Source of the DNA: Candidatus Bathyarchaeota archaeon
Lineage (GTDB): Archaea > Thermoproteota > Bathyarchaeia > Bathyarchaeales > Bathycorpusculaceae
DNA: 64,000 bases
Reading direction: 5' to 3'
Assembly (NCBI GenBank): GCA_026014545.1
Contig: JAOZIH010000005.1
Coordinates: 1 to 64,000, forward strand
The notes beneath the pieces are model-generated. The model worked only from the letters and a program-made list of their open reading frames with translations, made no database searches and was not told where the DNA came from. A program made the position numbers and the translations under genes. Shown piece by piece: positions 30,206 through 39,506 of this stretch. The number at the start of each line of letters is the position of its first letter. Position 1 is the stretch's first letter.

Positions 30206-31015
30206 ATGAGCGGCGACTTGCAGGAAAGAATTCACGCGGCGAACGTTACAGTTCATCGGTTTGAGGCAAAATATTATGAGCTGCTTCATCCCGAAGTCTA
30301 TGGTAAGCAGGAACAGAAAAGAGTAACCGAAGTTCTTAAAATGGCAGATAAGCTCATCACAGATAACAGAAAAAGAGCGTTGGATTGCGGCGCTGGCACT
30401 GGAAACTTGACAAGTAAACTTCTCAGCATGGGCTACCACGTAACTGCAGTGGACATTTCCCCGGAAATGTGTGCTATTTTAAGAAAAAAATACCTGGCAC
30501 ACATACAAGCAGGAAAACTTGTCATCATTAATTCACCTATAGAAGACGCAACTTTTGGCGAGGGCGAATTTGACTTAATTGCCTGCTATTCTGTACTACA
30601 TCATCTGCCAGACTACGCTGGAGCATTACAGCGGCTTACTGTCTTTTTGAAGAAGGGCGGCGTGCTCTATGTGGATCATGAAGCATCACCGTTTTACTGG
30701 AAAAGCGAGACAAAAATGGCGGCGCACCTCGTGAAGCACCTTTATTTTCATTCTGTTCCAGCAATTAATGCCTTCCACTTTGGGCTCATAGGCCTAAACC
30801 TGCCTTCTCTTGATTACACGTTATCCGATTACTGGCATAAGAAGGAGCACCATTTAAACCACCAGACAATACAGCGTATATTTGAGAAAGAACACTTTGT
30901 CTTCTTCAAACGCGTGGACTATCACCTCAACGGAACATGGCTCTTCAACCCAATTTTCCCGCTGTACAAACACCTCTGCAAACCTGAAATGAGCTTTTGG
31001 ATAGCAAAAAAATAG
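30206..31015 (+). CDS. Class I SAM-dependent methyltransferase
   Basis: The Rossmann motif I is ALDCGAGTGNLTSKLLSMGY (about residues 58-77), motif II VTAVDISPEM, and the later LIACYSVLHHLPDY is typical of methyltransferases in lipid or quinone pathways. The C-terminal part (VDHEASPFYWKSETKMAAHL) resembles no specific family. The gene follows the B12 radical SAM gene closely on the same strand, so a shared pathway is likely. Confidence 0.85.
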   Translation: MSGDLQERIHAANVTVHRFEAKYYELLHPEVYGKQEQKRVTEVLKMADKLITDNRKRALDCGAGTGNLTSKLLSMGYHVTAVDISPEMCAILRKKYLAHIQAGKLVIINSPIEDATFGEGEFDLIACYSVLHHLPDYAGALQRLTVFLKKGGVLYVDHEASPFYWKSETKMAAHLVKHLYFHSVPAINAFHFGLIGLNLPSLDYTLSDYWHKKEHHLNHQTIQRIFEKEHFVFFKRVDYHLNGTWLFNPIFPLYKHLCKPEMSFWIAKK

Positions 31016-31149
31016 CCAACATTTTAAATGCTAATTAATATTAGTTGAAGCATATCCAATAAACGTTTGAAGATAGGCGCGACGCAGCCTTATTTTATTA
31101 ATTATGCGAGATTAGCACGGCTTGCGGCTGCGTATATTTGATTTAAAAA

Positions 31150-31158
31150 CTTATAAAG
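31150..31158 (+). promoter_or_regulatory. TATA box of the large propeller gene
   Basis: CTTATAAAG lies about 75 bases before the ATG at 31233, implying a transcribed leader of roughly 50 bases that carries a GGAGA element near 31216. The gap 31016-31232 shows nothing else. Confidence 0.45.
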
Positions 31159-31232
31159 ACAGTTATCATAAGATAATGGCGTTCTTGTGTTTTCCGCACA
31201 AGAATTAAAACTACTGGAGAAAGAAGAAGAGA

Positions 31233-33836
31233 ATGCAATTTGCACGAGGTAAAGCTGTTCTTAGTGGCTTGATTTTGATGGCAGGTATGATTGTTGCGCT
31301 TGTCGCTTTGCCAACTGTCCATGCACAATTTGGACCACAAATCAATACGATGACGTCTTATGCCTTTGTCGGCGCTAAGCCTAACCCAGTAGGCGTCGGG
31401 CAACCAGTTTTGATTCATTTCGGAATTACCGCATCGCTTCAAAACGCAAGTGAAGGCTTTACAGGTGTAACTGTAACTGTGACAAGACCTGATGGCGTAA
31501 CTGAAACGTTAGGGCCGTTCAGAACCGATTCAACCGGCGGATCAGGCACCACTTATATGCCAACAATGGCTGGCAACTATACTCTGCAGACGCATTTCCC
31601 CGAGCAATGGTACAATTTTAGTGGCACTACTTTGTTTGGCCCCATTGATAGTCGCACGCTTTATAAGGCTAGTGACAGTGAGAAACTGACGCTTGTTGTG
31701 CAAGAGGAGCCAAGACCGTATTATCCCGGCGTGCCGCTTCCAACCGAATACTGGTCTCGTCCAATAGATGCACAGGCGAGAGAATGGTACACCATCTCAG
31801 GAAGTTGGCTTGAGGATCCTGAGAATCGGTTTGCACCTTATAACGATGGTCCAGAAACTGCTCATATACTCTGGACGAAGCCGCTTACAATAGGCGGTCT
31901 AGTTGGAGGAGACGTAGGGTTTAATGAATCAATAAACCAAGGACCCGTTGGATTCGGAATCGGCGATGCTTACGAGGGTATATGGAGCAGCCGATTTATC
32001 CTTGCAGGAAGACTTTACTACGCTGTCTATTCAGCGGGCTCATTATCGATGGGTGTCTTCCCCGAGCCAGTTGAATATCATTGTGTAGATTTGCATACCG
32101 GAGAAGAGCTGTGGACTAAAACTTTCCTAAACAATCAAACGATATCCTTCGCTCAAGAGCTGTATTTCCAAGGTTTCAACTATATGGGCACTTTCGCATA
32201 TTTATACGTTGCAACTGGCGGCTATAACTTCTTTACAGGTCAATATCTGCCTGGAACATGGACGGCCTTCAACGCTTACACTGGCAACTGGGCGTTCACC
32301 GTTAAGAATGTGCCCGCAGGCACCACTTTGCGCGATGGAAACGGCGGGCTTCATGTACTAGTAGTTGACCAAGCGCACGGCTGGATGGCTCTTTGGAATA
32401 TGAGCAAGTTCATAGCAGAATCAGCTACTGGATATTATGAAGGTGGTGGCAGCTGGGGAAACGTAGTTAATGGCATGACATTTGACGCGGGAGCAAGCAC
32501 TGCTGCAGCTAAGGCTGCATATAGCTGGAATAAAACGATACCCACAGGCTTGCCTGGAAGCGTCCAAACAGTATTCTTTGGCGACAGGGTTATAGGCTCG
32601 AACCTTGCAGGCGGTTTCATGGGCGGCACTGTGCCAAGCACTGTTGTAGTCTGGGGCTTGAGCTTGAAACAGGGCGAGGAAGGACAGGTATTATTTAACA
32701 GCGCGTGGGCACCACCTTCTGACTGGATTCTAGGTAATCAAAGCATCAGTTGGGCTGCTTGGAGCGCAGAATCCAAAGTCGGAGTTCTATGGTCAAAAGA
32801 GCTCAGGCAACATTATGGCGTCAGTCTCGAAACAGGAAAGCTAATCTGGGGACCAACACCGTCACAGAACTACTTGGACATATACGAGGGAACAATGCTT
32901 ACATCCCACTTGATCGCTTATGACAAGCTCTACGCTTGCGGAGTTGGCGGAATACTCTACTGCTATGACGCACAGACAGGCAACCTACTTTGGACATATC
33001 CTGCCACTGACCCCTACACTGAAAGCCCATTTTCAAGCAATTGGTGGCTTGGCATAGTATTCATCACTGACGGCAAACTCTACGTAGGCTCTGGAGAGCA
33101 CTCACCCAATCAGCCTTTGCCACGTGGTGCACCCTTCCTCTGCCTCAACGCAACAACAGGAGAGCTAATCTGGAGAGTTGATGGCTTATTCCGCCAAACA
33201 GGCTGGGGCGGACTGGCAATCATTGGCGACAGCATAATGGCTACAATGGACACCTACGATATGCGCCTATACGCCGTTGGCAAGGGGCCGAGCGCCATAA
33301 CTGTTTCCGCGTCACCGAAGGTTTCTGTACATGGCAGCAAGGTGCTTGTAGAAGGTATGGTCACTGATATTTCGCCAGGCACGGACGACATTGCTTTGAA
33401 GAAGCGGTTCCCGAATGGTGTTCCTGCTGTTGCGGACGAAAGCATGAGCGACTGGATGCTCTACGTCTACAAGCAGTTCGCGAAGCCAGCAGACGTGAAG
33501 GGCGTTGAAGTAGTCATCGAAGTGCTTGACCCGAACAACAACTACTACGAAGTCGGCAGAACCACAAGCGATGCAAATGGCTTCTACAAAGTGTCGTTTG
33601 AGCCCCCTGTTCCTGGAGAATACACCATTATCGCCAAATTCGTAGGTTCAAAAGCATACTATGGCTCATCAGCTGAGACAGCCATAACCGTGGAGTCAGC
33701 ACCTGAACCCACACCTACGCCAACACCAACACCAGCATCAATACTTGAGACATACGTAATTGGCTTTGGTATTGGCTTGCTCGTAGCCATAATCATAGTC
33801 GGCCTGCTACTCTATTTGCTCCTTAGAAAACGGTAA
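31233..33836 (+). CDS. Large exported PQQ-like beta-propeller protein with Pro-Thr stalk and membrane anchor
   Basis: A signal segment ends near AQF (residue about 33). Residues about 35-150 form an Ig-like strand-rich module; about 195-690 form the propeller, with repeats such as DKLYACGVGGILYCYDAQTG and DGKLYVGSGEH. A carboxypeptidase-regulatory-like module (VVIEVLDPNNNYYEVGRTTS, then GFYKVSFEPPVPGEYTI) precedes a PTPTPTPTP stalk and a transmembrane helix ending LLRKR. It is a typical Bathyarchaeia-type cell-surface protein, perhaps part of the S-layer or a binding protein. No catalytic residues are recognised. Confidence 0.85.
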   Translation: MQFARGKAVLSGLILMAGMIVALVALPTVHAQFGPQINTMTSYAFVGAKPNPVGVGQPVLIHFGITASLQNASEGFTGVTVTVTRPDGVTETLGPFRTDSTGGSGTTYMPTMAGNYTLQTHFPEQWYNFSGTTLFGPIDSRTLYKASDSEKLTLVVQEEPRPYYPGVPLPTEYWSRPIDAQAREWYTISGSWLEDPENRFAPYNDGPETAHILWTKPLTIGGLVGGDVGFNESINQGPVGFGIGDAYEGIWSSRFILAGRLYYAVYSAGSLSMGVFPEPVEYHCVDLHTGEELWTKTFLNNQTISFAQELYFQGFNYMGTFAYLYVATGGYNFFTGQYLPGTWTAFNAYTGNWAFTVKNVPAGTTLRDGNGGLHVLVVDQAHGWMALWNMSKFIAESATGYYEGGGSWGNVVNGMTFDAGASTAAAKAAYSWNKTIPTGLPGSVQTVFFGDRVIGSNLAGGFMGGTVPSTVVVWGLSLKQGEEGQVLFNSAWAPPSDWILGNQSISWAAWSAESKVGVLWSKELRQHYGVSLETGKLIWGPTPSQNYLDIYEGTMLTSHLIAYDKLYACGVGGILYCYDAQTGNLLWTYPATDPYTESPFSSNWWLGIVFITDGKLYVGSGEHSPNQPLPRGAPFLCLNATTGELIWRVDGLFRQTGWGGLAIIGDSIMATMDTYDMRLYAVGKGPSAITVSASPKVSVHGSKVLVEGMVTDISPGTDDIALKKRFPNGVPAVADESMSDWMLYVYKQFAKPADVKGVEVVIEVLDPNNNYYEVGRTTSDANGFYKVSFEPPVPGEYTIIAKFVGSKAYYGSSAETAITVESAPEPTPTPTPTPASILETYVIGFGIGLLVAIIIVGLLLYLLLRKR

Positions 33837-33925
33837 AAGCAGCAAAAGCGACTAACTATTCCCCTTTCTTTTTTTATTTCTGATGCATACGCCGCGGAGA
33901 GAAAAAAGGCAATGAATCTTTAAAA

Positions 33926-34963
33926 TTACGCATTACGCTTGAGTATGCTCTTCAAAGCGTTTATGAGCTTAAGGTTTTCTTCTGCTGAGCGGACTGTTAC
34001 TCTAAAGTAGCTGTCGCCGAGCCCGATAAAAGTGCTGCAGTCTCTGATGAGTATGCCTTCCTTAGCCATCTGCTCTTTCAATGCGGTGGACGTGATCTTC
34101 TTATCTATTATTTTCACGAGCAAGAAATTCGTTTCTGACGGGAAGACTTGCAAGCCGCCGATTTCGCTGAGCATTTTCGCAAGTTGCGCTCTTTCCCTTG
34201 CAATGGTGCGCCGGGTGTTCTCGATGAACTCGGTGTCCTTTAATGCTGCTGAAACGGCGTAGAAGGCTAAGCTGTTGATGCTCCAGGGTTGCCTAATCGA
34301 CTGTAACATGTCTACGAGGTCTTCGGAGGCAATACCATAGCCGAAGCGGATGCCGGGCATACCGTAGAATTTCGTGACAGACCTAATCACGAAGAGGTTC
34401 ACGTACTGCCTAACATAACCCGCCATTGTGGCATCTTGGCCTTTCTCTGCAAACTCGATGTAGTTCTCGTCTATGCTGAGGATGATGTTTCTTTTGTGGC
34501 AGAACTCGACAAGATCCAAAAGTGCTTCTTTACTGTAGAGTGTTCCTGAGGGGCTGTGTGGATTGCAGATGTAGATTATGCGGTTATCCGCCGTCACCGC
34601 CTTTTTCACGCTTTCTGTATCCAACGCAAAATTCTCTGGCAACTGAACGAAGATGGGCTCACCGCCTGCCCTTAAAACTGCCTTCTCATACTCGGTAAAC
34701 GACGGCACAGGGATAACTGCCTTGAATCCACTTGTTAACGCGTCCGTAATCATGTATATGAGCTCGATGGAGCCGTTTCCTAAAATGATGTTCGATTCTT
34801 CAACGCCATGGCCCACATACCGCGCGATTTCCGTTCTTAACTCCACAGGGTTCGGATCCGGATAAAACCTTATTAGCTTAGCATGCTCCTTTATGGCCTC
34901 CACCGCTTTCGGAGAAGGCCCGAGAAAATTGATGGGACCGCTGAATTCAAGCACTTTTTCCAA
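33926..34963 (-). CDS. PLP-dependent aminotransferase, HisC/CobD type
   Basis: This fold-type I enzyme resembles histidinol-phosphate aminotransferase and threonine-phosphate decarboxylase. The PLP lysine is in SVTKFYGMPGIRFGYG (about residues 197-212), and ICNPHSPSGTLY and FIGLGDSYFRVTVRS are also present. No his or cob genes are near, so its substrate is open. The listed TTG start is not the true one: the frame continues upstream without a stop to about 35059 and encodes FVSHGGDIWGFARKY, the conserved N-terminal motif of this family. That stretch has no ATG, GTG or TTG. CTG at 35042-35044, nine bases after GGAGG, is the best candidate. It would overlap the upstream gene's end. Confidence 0.85.
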   Translation of the reverse strand: MEKVLEFSGPINFLGPSPKAVEAIKEHAKLIRFYPDPNPVELRTEIARYVGHGVEESNIILGNGSIELIYMITDALTSGFKAVIPVPSFTEYEKAVLRAGGEPIFVQLPENFALDTESVKKAVTADNRIIYICNPHSPSGTLYSKEALLDLVEFCHKRNIILSIDENYIEFAEKGQDATMAGYVRQYVNLFVIRSVTKFYGMPGIRFGYGIASEDLVDMLQSIRQPWSINSLAFYAVSAALKDTEFIENTRRTIARERAQLAKMLSEIGGLQVFPSETNFLLVKIIDKKITSTALKEQMAKEGILIRDCSTFIGLGDSYFRVTVRSAEENLKLINALKSILKRNA

Positions 34964-35027
34964 TGGAATGTTATATTTTCTGGCGAAGCCCCAGATGTCG
35001 CCGCCGTGGCTTACAAACCGCTTCTGC

Positions 35028-35582
35028 TTACACGGGTTTTTCAGCTCTTTTTTCCTCCATCAACCTAATTATTTCCTTTTCTAACTCCCTGTGTGCCTTG
35101 AAATGGGCGTTGTAAATGTTTATTATTTTATATAGCCAATATACTATGCCAACGCCTAATGTAATTATGGTTATCAACGCATATTTTTTTATTGGCACAG
35201 TCTGCGGCATGAAAATTCTTTCCGGGAAAGCTTTTGCGAGAAACGCATCTTGCTGCTTTTCATGTCGAATCAAGTCTTTAGAAAGTAAATAAGTTATTAC
35301 AAACGCTGGCACTACCAAGATAATGGAGGCTGCCCACGCCTTCGCGTTTCTCTCAACGGCGCTCTCAGGAAGTGTAAGTGCCTCTTTCCCCTGTCGTCTT
35401 AGATGCTCGGCTATTTGCTCTTCCAGCGCGTGCTCGCGGCGAAAATGCCTATTTCTACTTTCAATAAAGTGGTAGAACATTGGGAAGAAAGCTAACCCGA
35501 AAGTTGCTACAGCAGATAAGAACCACATGGAAAACCAGATTCTTCTATCCTTTTCCAATATTGCTTGCATAGCCCTTTCCAT
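35028..35582 (-). CDS. Integral membrane protein of unknown function
   Basis: There are three or so hydrophobic segments: residues about 16-38, 84-104 and 128-148. Charged helical loops lie between them (RREHALEEQIAEHLRRQGKE) and a Glu/Lys-rich tail (HRELEKEIIRLMEEKRAEK) follows. No family is recognised. Its end overlaps the extended form of the aminotransferase, so the two are probably co-transcribed and translationally linked. Confidence 0.7.
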   Translation of the reverse strand: MERAMQAILEKDRRIWFSMWFLSAVATFGLAFFPMFYHFIESRNRHFRREHALEEQIAEHLRRQGKEALTLPESAVERNAKAWAASIILVVPAFVITYLLSKDLIRHEKQQDAFLAKAFPERIFMPQTVPIKKYALITIITLGVGIVYWLYKIINIYNAHFKAHRELEKEIIRLMEEKRAEKPV

Positions 35583-35623
35583 TCTTTATGATAATTCTGC
35601 GTTTTATAGTGTTTCCAGCCAAA

Positions 35624-35633
35624 GTTTATAAAT
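35624..35633 (+). promoter_or_regulatory. TATA box of the glycosyltransferase cluster
   Basis: GTTTATAAAT is centred about 29 bases before the ATG at 35658, which places the transcript start at or near the start codon. The first gene of the cluster therefore looks leaderless. Confidence 0.6.
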
Positions 35634-35657
35634 TCTTTTATTCAGCATCTTAGTCAA

Positions 35658-36365
35658 ATGGACAATGATGATGTGCTGATTTCCGTGATTATTCCCGTAT
35701 TTAATGAAGCGCTGACGGTAGGCAATATAATTGAACGCTTAAAGACTGTTATGGAAGGCTCAAACTTCAAATATGAACTGATTGTTGTAGATGATTGCTC
35801 AACCGACAATTCGCTGGAAATTTCAAAGCGGCATGGCGCTAAAATTTTCTCGCTGAAAGAACACGCTGGCAAAGGGTGTGCCCTCAGAACTGGCTTCGCA
35901 AAAGCAGGAGGCTCTATAATTGCAACCATTGATTCCGACGGCTCGCACTGTCCAGAGGAGCTTCCGCGTCTTTTGGCGCCTGTGCTGCAGAACAAGGCAG
36001 ACCTCGTTATTGGGTCCAGATACTTAAGCCAAAAATTCTCGGCTACCAGAAAATTGAATGTTGCTGGCGTTCGCCTCTTCAATTTTTTAATTAAACTTTT
36101 AATTGGAACAAGTGTTTCTGATTCCCAATCAGGCTACCGCGTGATGAAATCCGCGATTTTACGGGGCATCCGTTTAAAGTCGAGAGAGTATGAGATAGAA
36201 TCGGAGATGCTCGTGAAAATCGCCAAGCGCGGCTTCAGAATCATGGAGGTGCCAATAACTTTTGAGCAACGCACTTATGGCACATCCAACTTGGATCCCG
36301 TAGTTGATGGATTCAAGATTCTTCTATCGATAGTGTCTTCATGCATAAAGGATGGCCGAGCGTAG
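35658..36365 (+). CDS. Family 2 glycosyltransferase, dolichol-phosphate mannosyltransferase-like
   Basis: The GT-A features are VIIPVFNEALTVGN near the N-terminus, VVDDCSTDNSLEI (about residues 40-52) and IDSDGSHCPEELPRLL, the DxD-type site. The short length of 235 aa, with no transmembrane tail, matches DPM1-type enzymes that charge a polyprenol phosphate with a hexose from the cytosolic side. It starts the three-gene glycosyltransferase run 35658-38553 and overlaps the next gene by 25 bases. Confidence 0.88.
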   Translation: MDNDDVLISVIIPVFNEALTVGNIIERLKTVMEGSNFKYELIVVDDCSTDNSLEISKRHGAKIFSLKEHAGKGCALRTGFAKAGGSIIATIDSDGSHCPEELPRLLAPVLQNKADLVIGSRYLSQKFSATRKLNVAGVRLFNFLIKLLIGTSVSDSQSGYRVMKSAILRGIRLKSREYEIESEMLVKIAKRGFRIMEVPITFEQRTYGTSNLDPVVDGFKILLSIVSSCIKDGRA

Positions 36366-37354
36366 TGGATTCTGCATATCTGCCAAAGATTTCAATAATT
36401 GTGGCGACTTTCAATAACGAACAGACCATAGGCGAATGCTTGAAGGCTATTTTTGAACTGAATTACCCAAAGGATTTTCTTGAAGTAATTGTTGTCGACG
36501 GCTGCTCTACAGATGCAACTTTGCAGATTGCCCAGCAGTACCCGGTTAAGCTGGTTTCAGCGCCGCTTAATGCGCCCGCGGCCTATAATTATGCGCTTAA
36601 AACCGTTCAGAATGGTATTGTGGCATTTATTGATTCAGATGCGAAAGTTGAGCGGGAATGGCTGAATAAGCTTGTGGCTTATTTGCGTGATCCGCAAGTT
36701 GCAGGAGTAAGCGGCGGCATCGAAACATGGAACACTGAAAACGCTTGGGCGAGAAGCATCGGTTATGACCTTAAAAGCAGATATGCACGCTTGAAGAGAA
36801 GTGTCAAGCGTGTTGCAACCATGAATCTTTTGATGAAGAAGCATATCATCGAGGAGGTTGGCGGTTTCGACGAGAACTTGCCATCGCAGTATGATACTGA
36901 CTTGGGTTATAGAATAACAAGCCGCGGCTACAAGATACTCTTCGACCCTAACGCTAAGTGTTACCATTTTAATAGGCCTACGTTGCGCAGTTATTTTCGG
37001 CAGCAGCTGCAATATGGCAAGAACACCGCCAAGCTGTATCTCAAGCATGCGCGACTGGCTAAGGGCGACGAAATCACTGATTTCGGCATGAACATGCAGC
37101 CTTTATTGCTTCTGGCCGCCATAGCCTTTCTTCTTTTAGGCATAATAGACATGCTACGCCCTTTATGGCTCGCTTCAGCCTTTCTTTTTACGCTCATGCT
37201 AATTTACTACGTTATTTCAGCAGTCAAACTTTCAATTAAGTTTAAAGATGCCACCGCCATGCTGCTGGTTGTGCTGTACTTCGTGCGCGCGTTTGCATGG
37301 TTTTCCGGCGCAGTCATCACCACCCTCAGTTTTCTCTGGGAGAGAGCAAGGTGA
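36341..37354 (+). CDS. Family 2 glycosyltransferase with C-terminal membrane helices
   Basis: The GT-A domain has IIVATFNNEQTIGECL, VDGCSTDATLQIA and FIDSDAKVEREWLNKL. The acceptor region has ESQYDTDLGYRI-type sequence (about residues 185-195). Two to three transmembrane helices follow residue 250. It probably adds a sugar to a lipid-linked or surface glycan. The overlap of 25 bases with the upstream gene indicates translational coupling. Its stop overlaps the GGTGA site of the next gene. Confidence 0.85.
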   Translation: MHKGWPSVVDSAYLPKISIIVATFNNEQTIGECLKAIFELNYPKDFLEVIVVDGCSTDATLQIAQQYPVKLVSAPLNAPAAYNYALKTVQNGIVAFIDSDAKVEREWLNKLVAYLRDPQVAGVSGGIETWNTENAWARSIGYDLKSRYARLKRSVKRVATMNLLMKKHIIEEVGGFDENLPSQYDTDLGYRITSRGYKILFDPNAKCYHFNRPTLRSYFRQQLQYGKNTAKLYLKHARLAKGDEITDFGMNMQPLLLLAAIAFLLLGIIDMLRPLWLASAFLFTLMLIYYVISAVKLSIKFKDATAMLLVVLYFVRAFAWFSGAVITTLSFLWERAR

Positions 37355-37359
37355 GCCGC

Positions 37360-38553
37360 ATGGTTAACGTGTGCTTTATTTCGCCAGAATATCTGCCTCT
37401 CTCCGGAGGCACAGGCTCTTACGTTTACTACCTTTCAAACGAGCTTATGAAACGCGGCAATTCCGTATATATTGTTACGGGGTACGATCAAAGTGGAGAC
37501 TTTAAAGTCAACGAACGGCACCGCGTCTTTTTCCTTAAAACGCTTAAAATGCCTATCGTAAAGTCGTTTCAGTTTGCTGCTTCTGCTTCAAGAAAATTAA
37601 CCAAGATGCGTGGTCGTTTACCCGTAGATATTACGCATGTTAATCTTCCGCTTGTTCCGAGTTTTGCTGTTCCAAGCGGCTTCGGTAAAGCGTTAATCTC
37701 CACGGTTCACTCGACATGGAAGGGCGAGGCAGAGGCGATTAAGGGCGAGCCGTATAGCAGGCTTAACGCGAATGAGAAGTTTATGGTGAGCTTCAACTGG
37801 TTCCTGAGGTTTTTTGAGGAAAGAATGCTGGAGCGCTCAAACAAAATAATTGCTGTAAGCGACTTCACACGACGCGAGCTTCTGCAATACTACCCTGTGA
37901 AGGCGGACAAGATTCGGGTAATCCACAATGGCGTAGACACAAGCAAGTTCAGGCCTGCCGATGACAAGCTTAAAGCGAAAGCAGAGCTGGGCTTAAGCAC
38001 CGTGGATAAGGCAATTCTCTCCGTGGGTCGCTTGTACGCGCGGAAAGGCTTGTTCACGCTAATCGAGAGCGCAGCTTTAGTTACTAAGAAATTCAGAAAT
38101 GTTAAATTCATAATCGCAGGTAAGGGCCTGAGCAACGAGATGGCGAAGCTGGTTAACTACGCGGAGAAGCTCGGCGTAAAGGAAAATATTGTTTTCACAG
38201 GTTATTTCCCCGACAAGAAGCTGCCGCGGCTTTATCAGGCAGCAGACATTTTCGCCTTCTCCACGTTTTACGAGAATCTTCCGTTCGCTGTTTTGGAAGC
38301 CTTATCCACAGGCTTACCTGTCGTGACAACGCGGGTCGGCGGTATCCCGGAAATGATTGAAAGCGGCAGAAACGGCTTTCTAGTTGAACCCTTCAACTCG
38401 CGCGAATTGGCAGAAAAAATTTTGTTCTATCTGGAGCATCCTGCAACAGCGGCTGAGATGGCGCTTTCCGCCCGCGGAACCATCGAAGCAAGATTCGATT
38501 GGCGGCTTATCGTCAAAAAAGTGCTTGCCGTCTACGACGAGGCGTTAAGCTAA
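37360..38553 (+). CDS. Family 4 glycosyltransferase (group 1)
   Basis: The GT-B fold shows the N-terminal CFISPEYLPLSGGTGSYVYYL and the C-terminal donor-site block YENLPFAVLEALSTGLPVVT, then RVGGIPEMIESGRNGFLVEP. The ATG at 37360 is chosen because GGTGA (37350-37354) lies five bases before it; longer frames starting at 37297 would overlap the preceding gene in the wrong way. It is the last of three glycosyltransferases that together would build a glycan for proteins or lipids. It ends with a 4-base overlap with the opposing DUF362 gene. Confidence 0.88.
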   Translation: MVNVCFISPEYLPLSGGTGSYVYYLSNELMKRGNSVYIVTGYDQSGDFKVNERHRVFFLKTLKMPIVKSFQFAASASRKLTKMRGRLPVDITHVNLPLVPSFAVPSGFGKALISTVHSTWKGEAEAIKGEPYSRLNANEKFMVSFNWFLRFFEERMLERSNKIIAVSDFTRRELLQYYPVKADKIRVIHNGVDTSKFRPADDKLKAKAELGLSTVDKAILSVGRLYARKGLFTLIESAALVTKKFRNVKFIIAGKGLSNEMAKLVNYAEKLGVKENIVFTGYFPDKKLPRLYQAADIFAFSTFYENLPFAVLEALSTGLPVVTTRVGGIPEMIESGRNGFLVEPFNSRELAEKILFYLEHPATAAEMALSARGTIEARFDWRLIVKKVLAVYDEALS

Positions 38554-39506
38554 CCCGTTTCTATGGGCTTGCCTCTGTAGGCTATAGTGGCCTTTTGCAG
38601 GAGCTTCACGAAGCCAAGCGAGCAAAAGAACATTTTTGTCAAAAGCTCATGCTTGTAAATCATTGCTTGCGCCTTGACGGGCAAATCAATTTTTGGGCGC
38701 TTAAACCTTTGCGTTGCCTCTGCGATTTGTAAGCCCTGCACGTTTATGTCGTTGGCTTGCAAGTTTTCTTTTTGGGCTATGTAGCGTAAGTAATCTACCT
38801 CCTCTATGTTTAGGCCCATGATTTTCGAGGCGACAAGGTCGATGGCTAATGCGCAGTTGCTGGTCAGCATCAAGCCCATTTTGACGGGTGTGCCCTTGGT
38901 TGGGCCGTTGCCTTCAATGGCTACTCGCGCGTCCATTATGGTGAGTTGCGGCTGGAGAATCCTGTAGAGCTGATAGAAAACCTCGTTTATGTAGGGATGA
39001 AGGTAAATGCGTTTGTTGCTTGGCACGCAGCCGAACAGGTTTTTTATGGCTCCGCTGTACATGGCCCACTCGTGAGTTTTCATAAGCGCCAAATCCACTA
39101 TGGCGTCTGCGTCAAGCACGGTTTTCGGAAGAAACAGCGCTTTCAGGCGGCTGCCGCCAAGTTTCACCTTGACTATTTTGTCTTCTGAGAGATTGATTAC
39201 TTTGCCGCCTGCTTTCTCCACGGCTGCCTCCATACCCGTTTTCTTGAATGCCATGCGGCAGGAGTAGTTGAAGCCGTCTGATTCGCCTACTATAACTTCT
39301 TCCGCTTGGTTGCGCAAAAGGCTAACAAGCTCGTATGCCAATGTGGGATTGGTTACAACGCCAGGCACGTATTCGGGATGGCTCAGGTTGGGTTTTATGA
39401 AAATCCGCTTTTTCCCGCTTAGCTGCGCGTCTTTTACCGCTTGCTTTAGAATTTCGCTTATGCGCTCGTTGGCTTTGAAGATTTTGACGGTTTTTTGCTG
39501 CGTCAT
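38550..39506 (-). CDS. DUF362-family protein
   Basis: The typical DUF362 blocks are present: RIFIKPNLSHPEYVPGVVTN (residues about 27-46), VGESDGFNYSCR, DAIVDLALMKTHEWAMYSGA and MDARVAIEGNGPTKGTPVKMG. There is no added ferredoxin-type CxxCxxC domain. The biochemical role of DUF362 is not established. The ATG at 39506 overlaps the stop of the radical SAM gene (ATGA), so the two are translationally coupled. The frame can be read about 130 codons further upstream, but that part lies out of frame over the radical SAM gene and is not coding. Confidence 0.85.
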   Translation of the reverse strand: MTQQKTVKIFKANERISEILKQAVKDAQLSGKKRIFIKPNLSHPEYVPGVVTNPTLAYELVSLLRNQAEEVIVGESDGFNYSCRMAFKKTGMEAAVEKAGGKVINLSEDKIVKVKLGGSRLKALFLPKTVLDADAIVDLALMKTHEWAMYSGAIKNLFGCVPSNKRIYLHPYINEVFYQLYRILQPQLTIMDARVAIEGNGPTKGTPVKMGLMLTSNCALAIDLVASKIMGLNIEEVDYLRYIAQKENLQANDINVQGLQIAEATQRFKRPKIDLPVKAQAMIYKHELLTKMFFCSLGFVKLLQKATIAYRGKPIETG

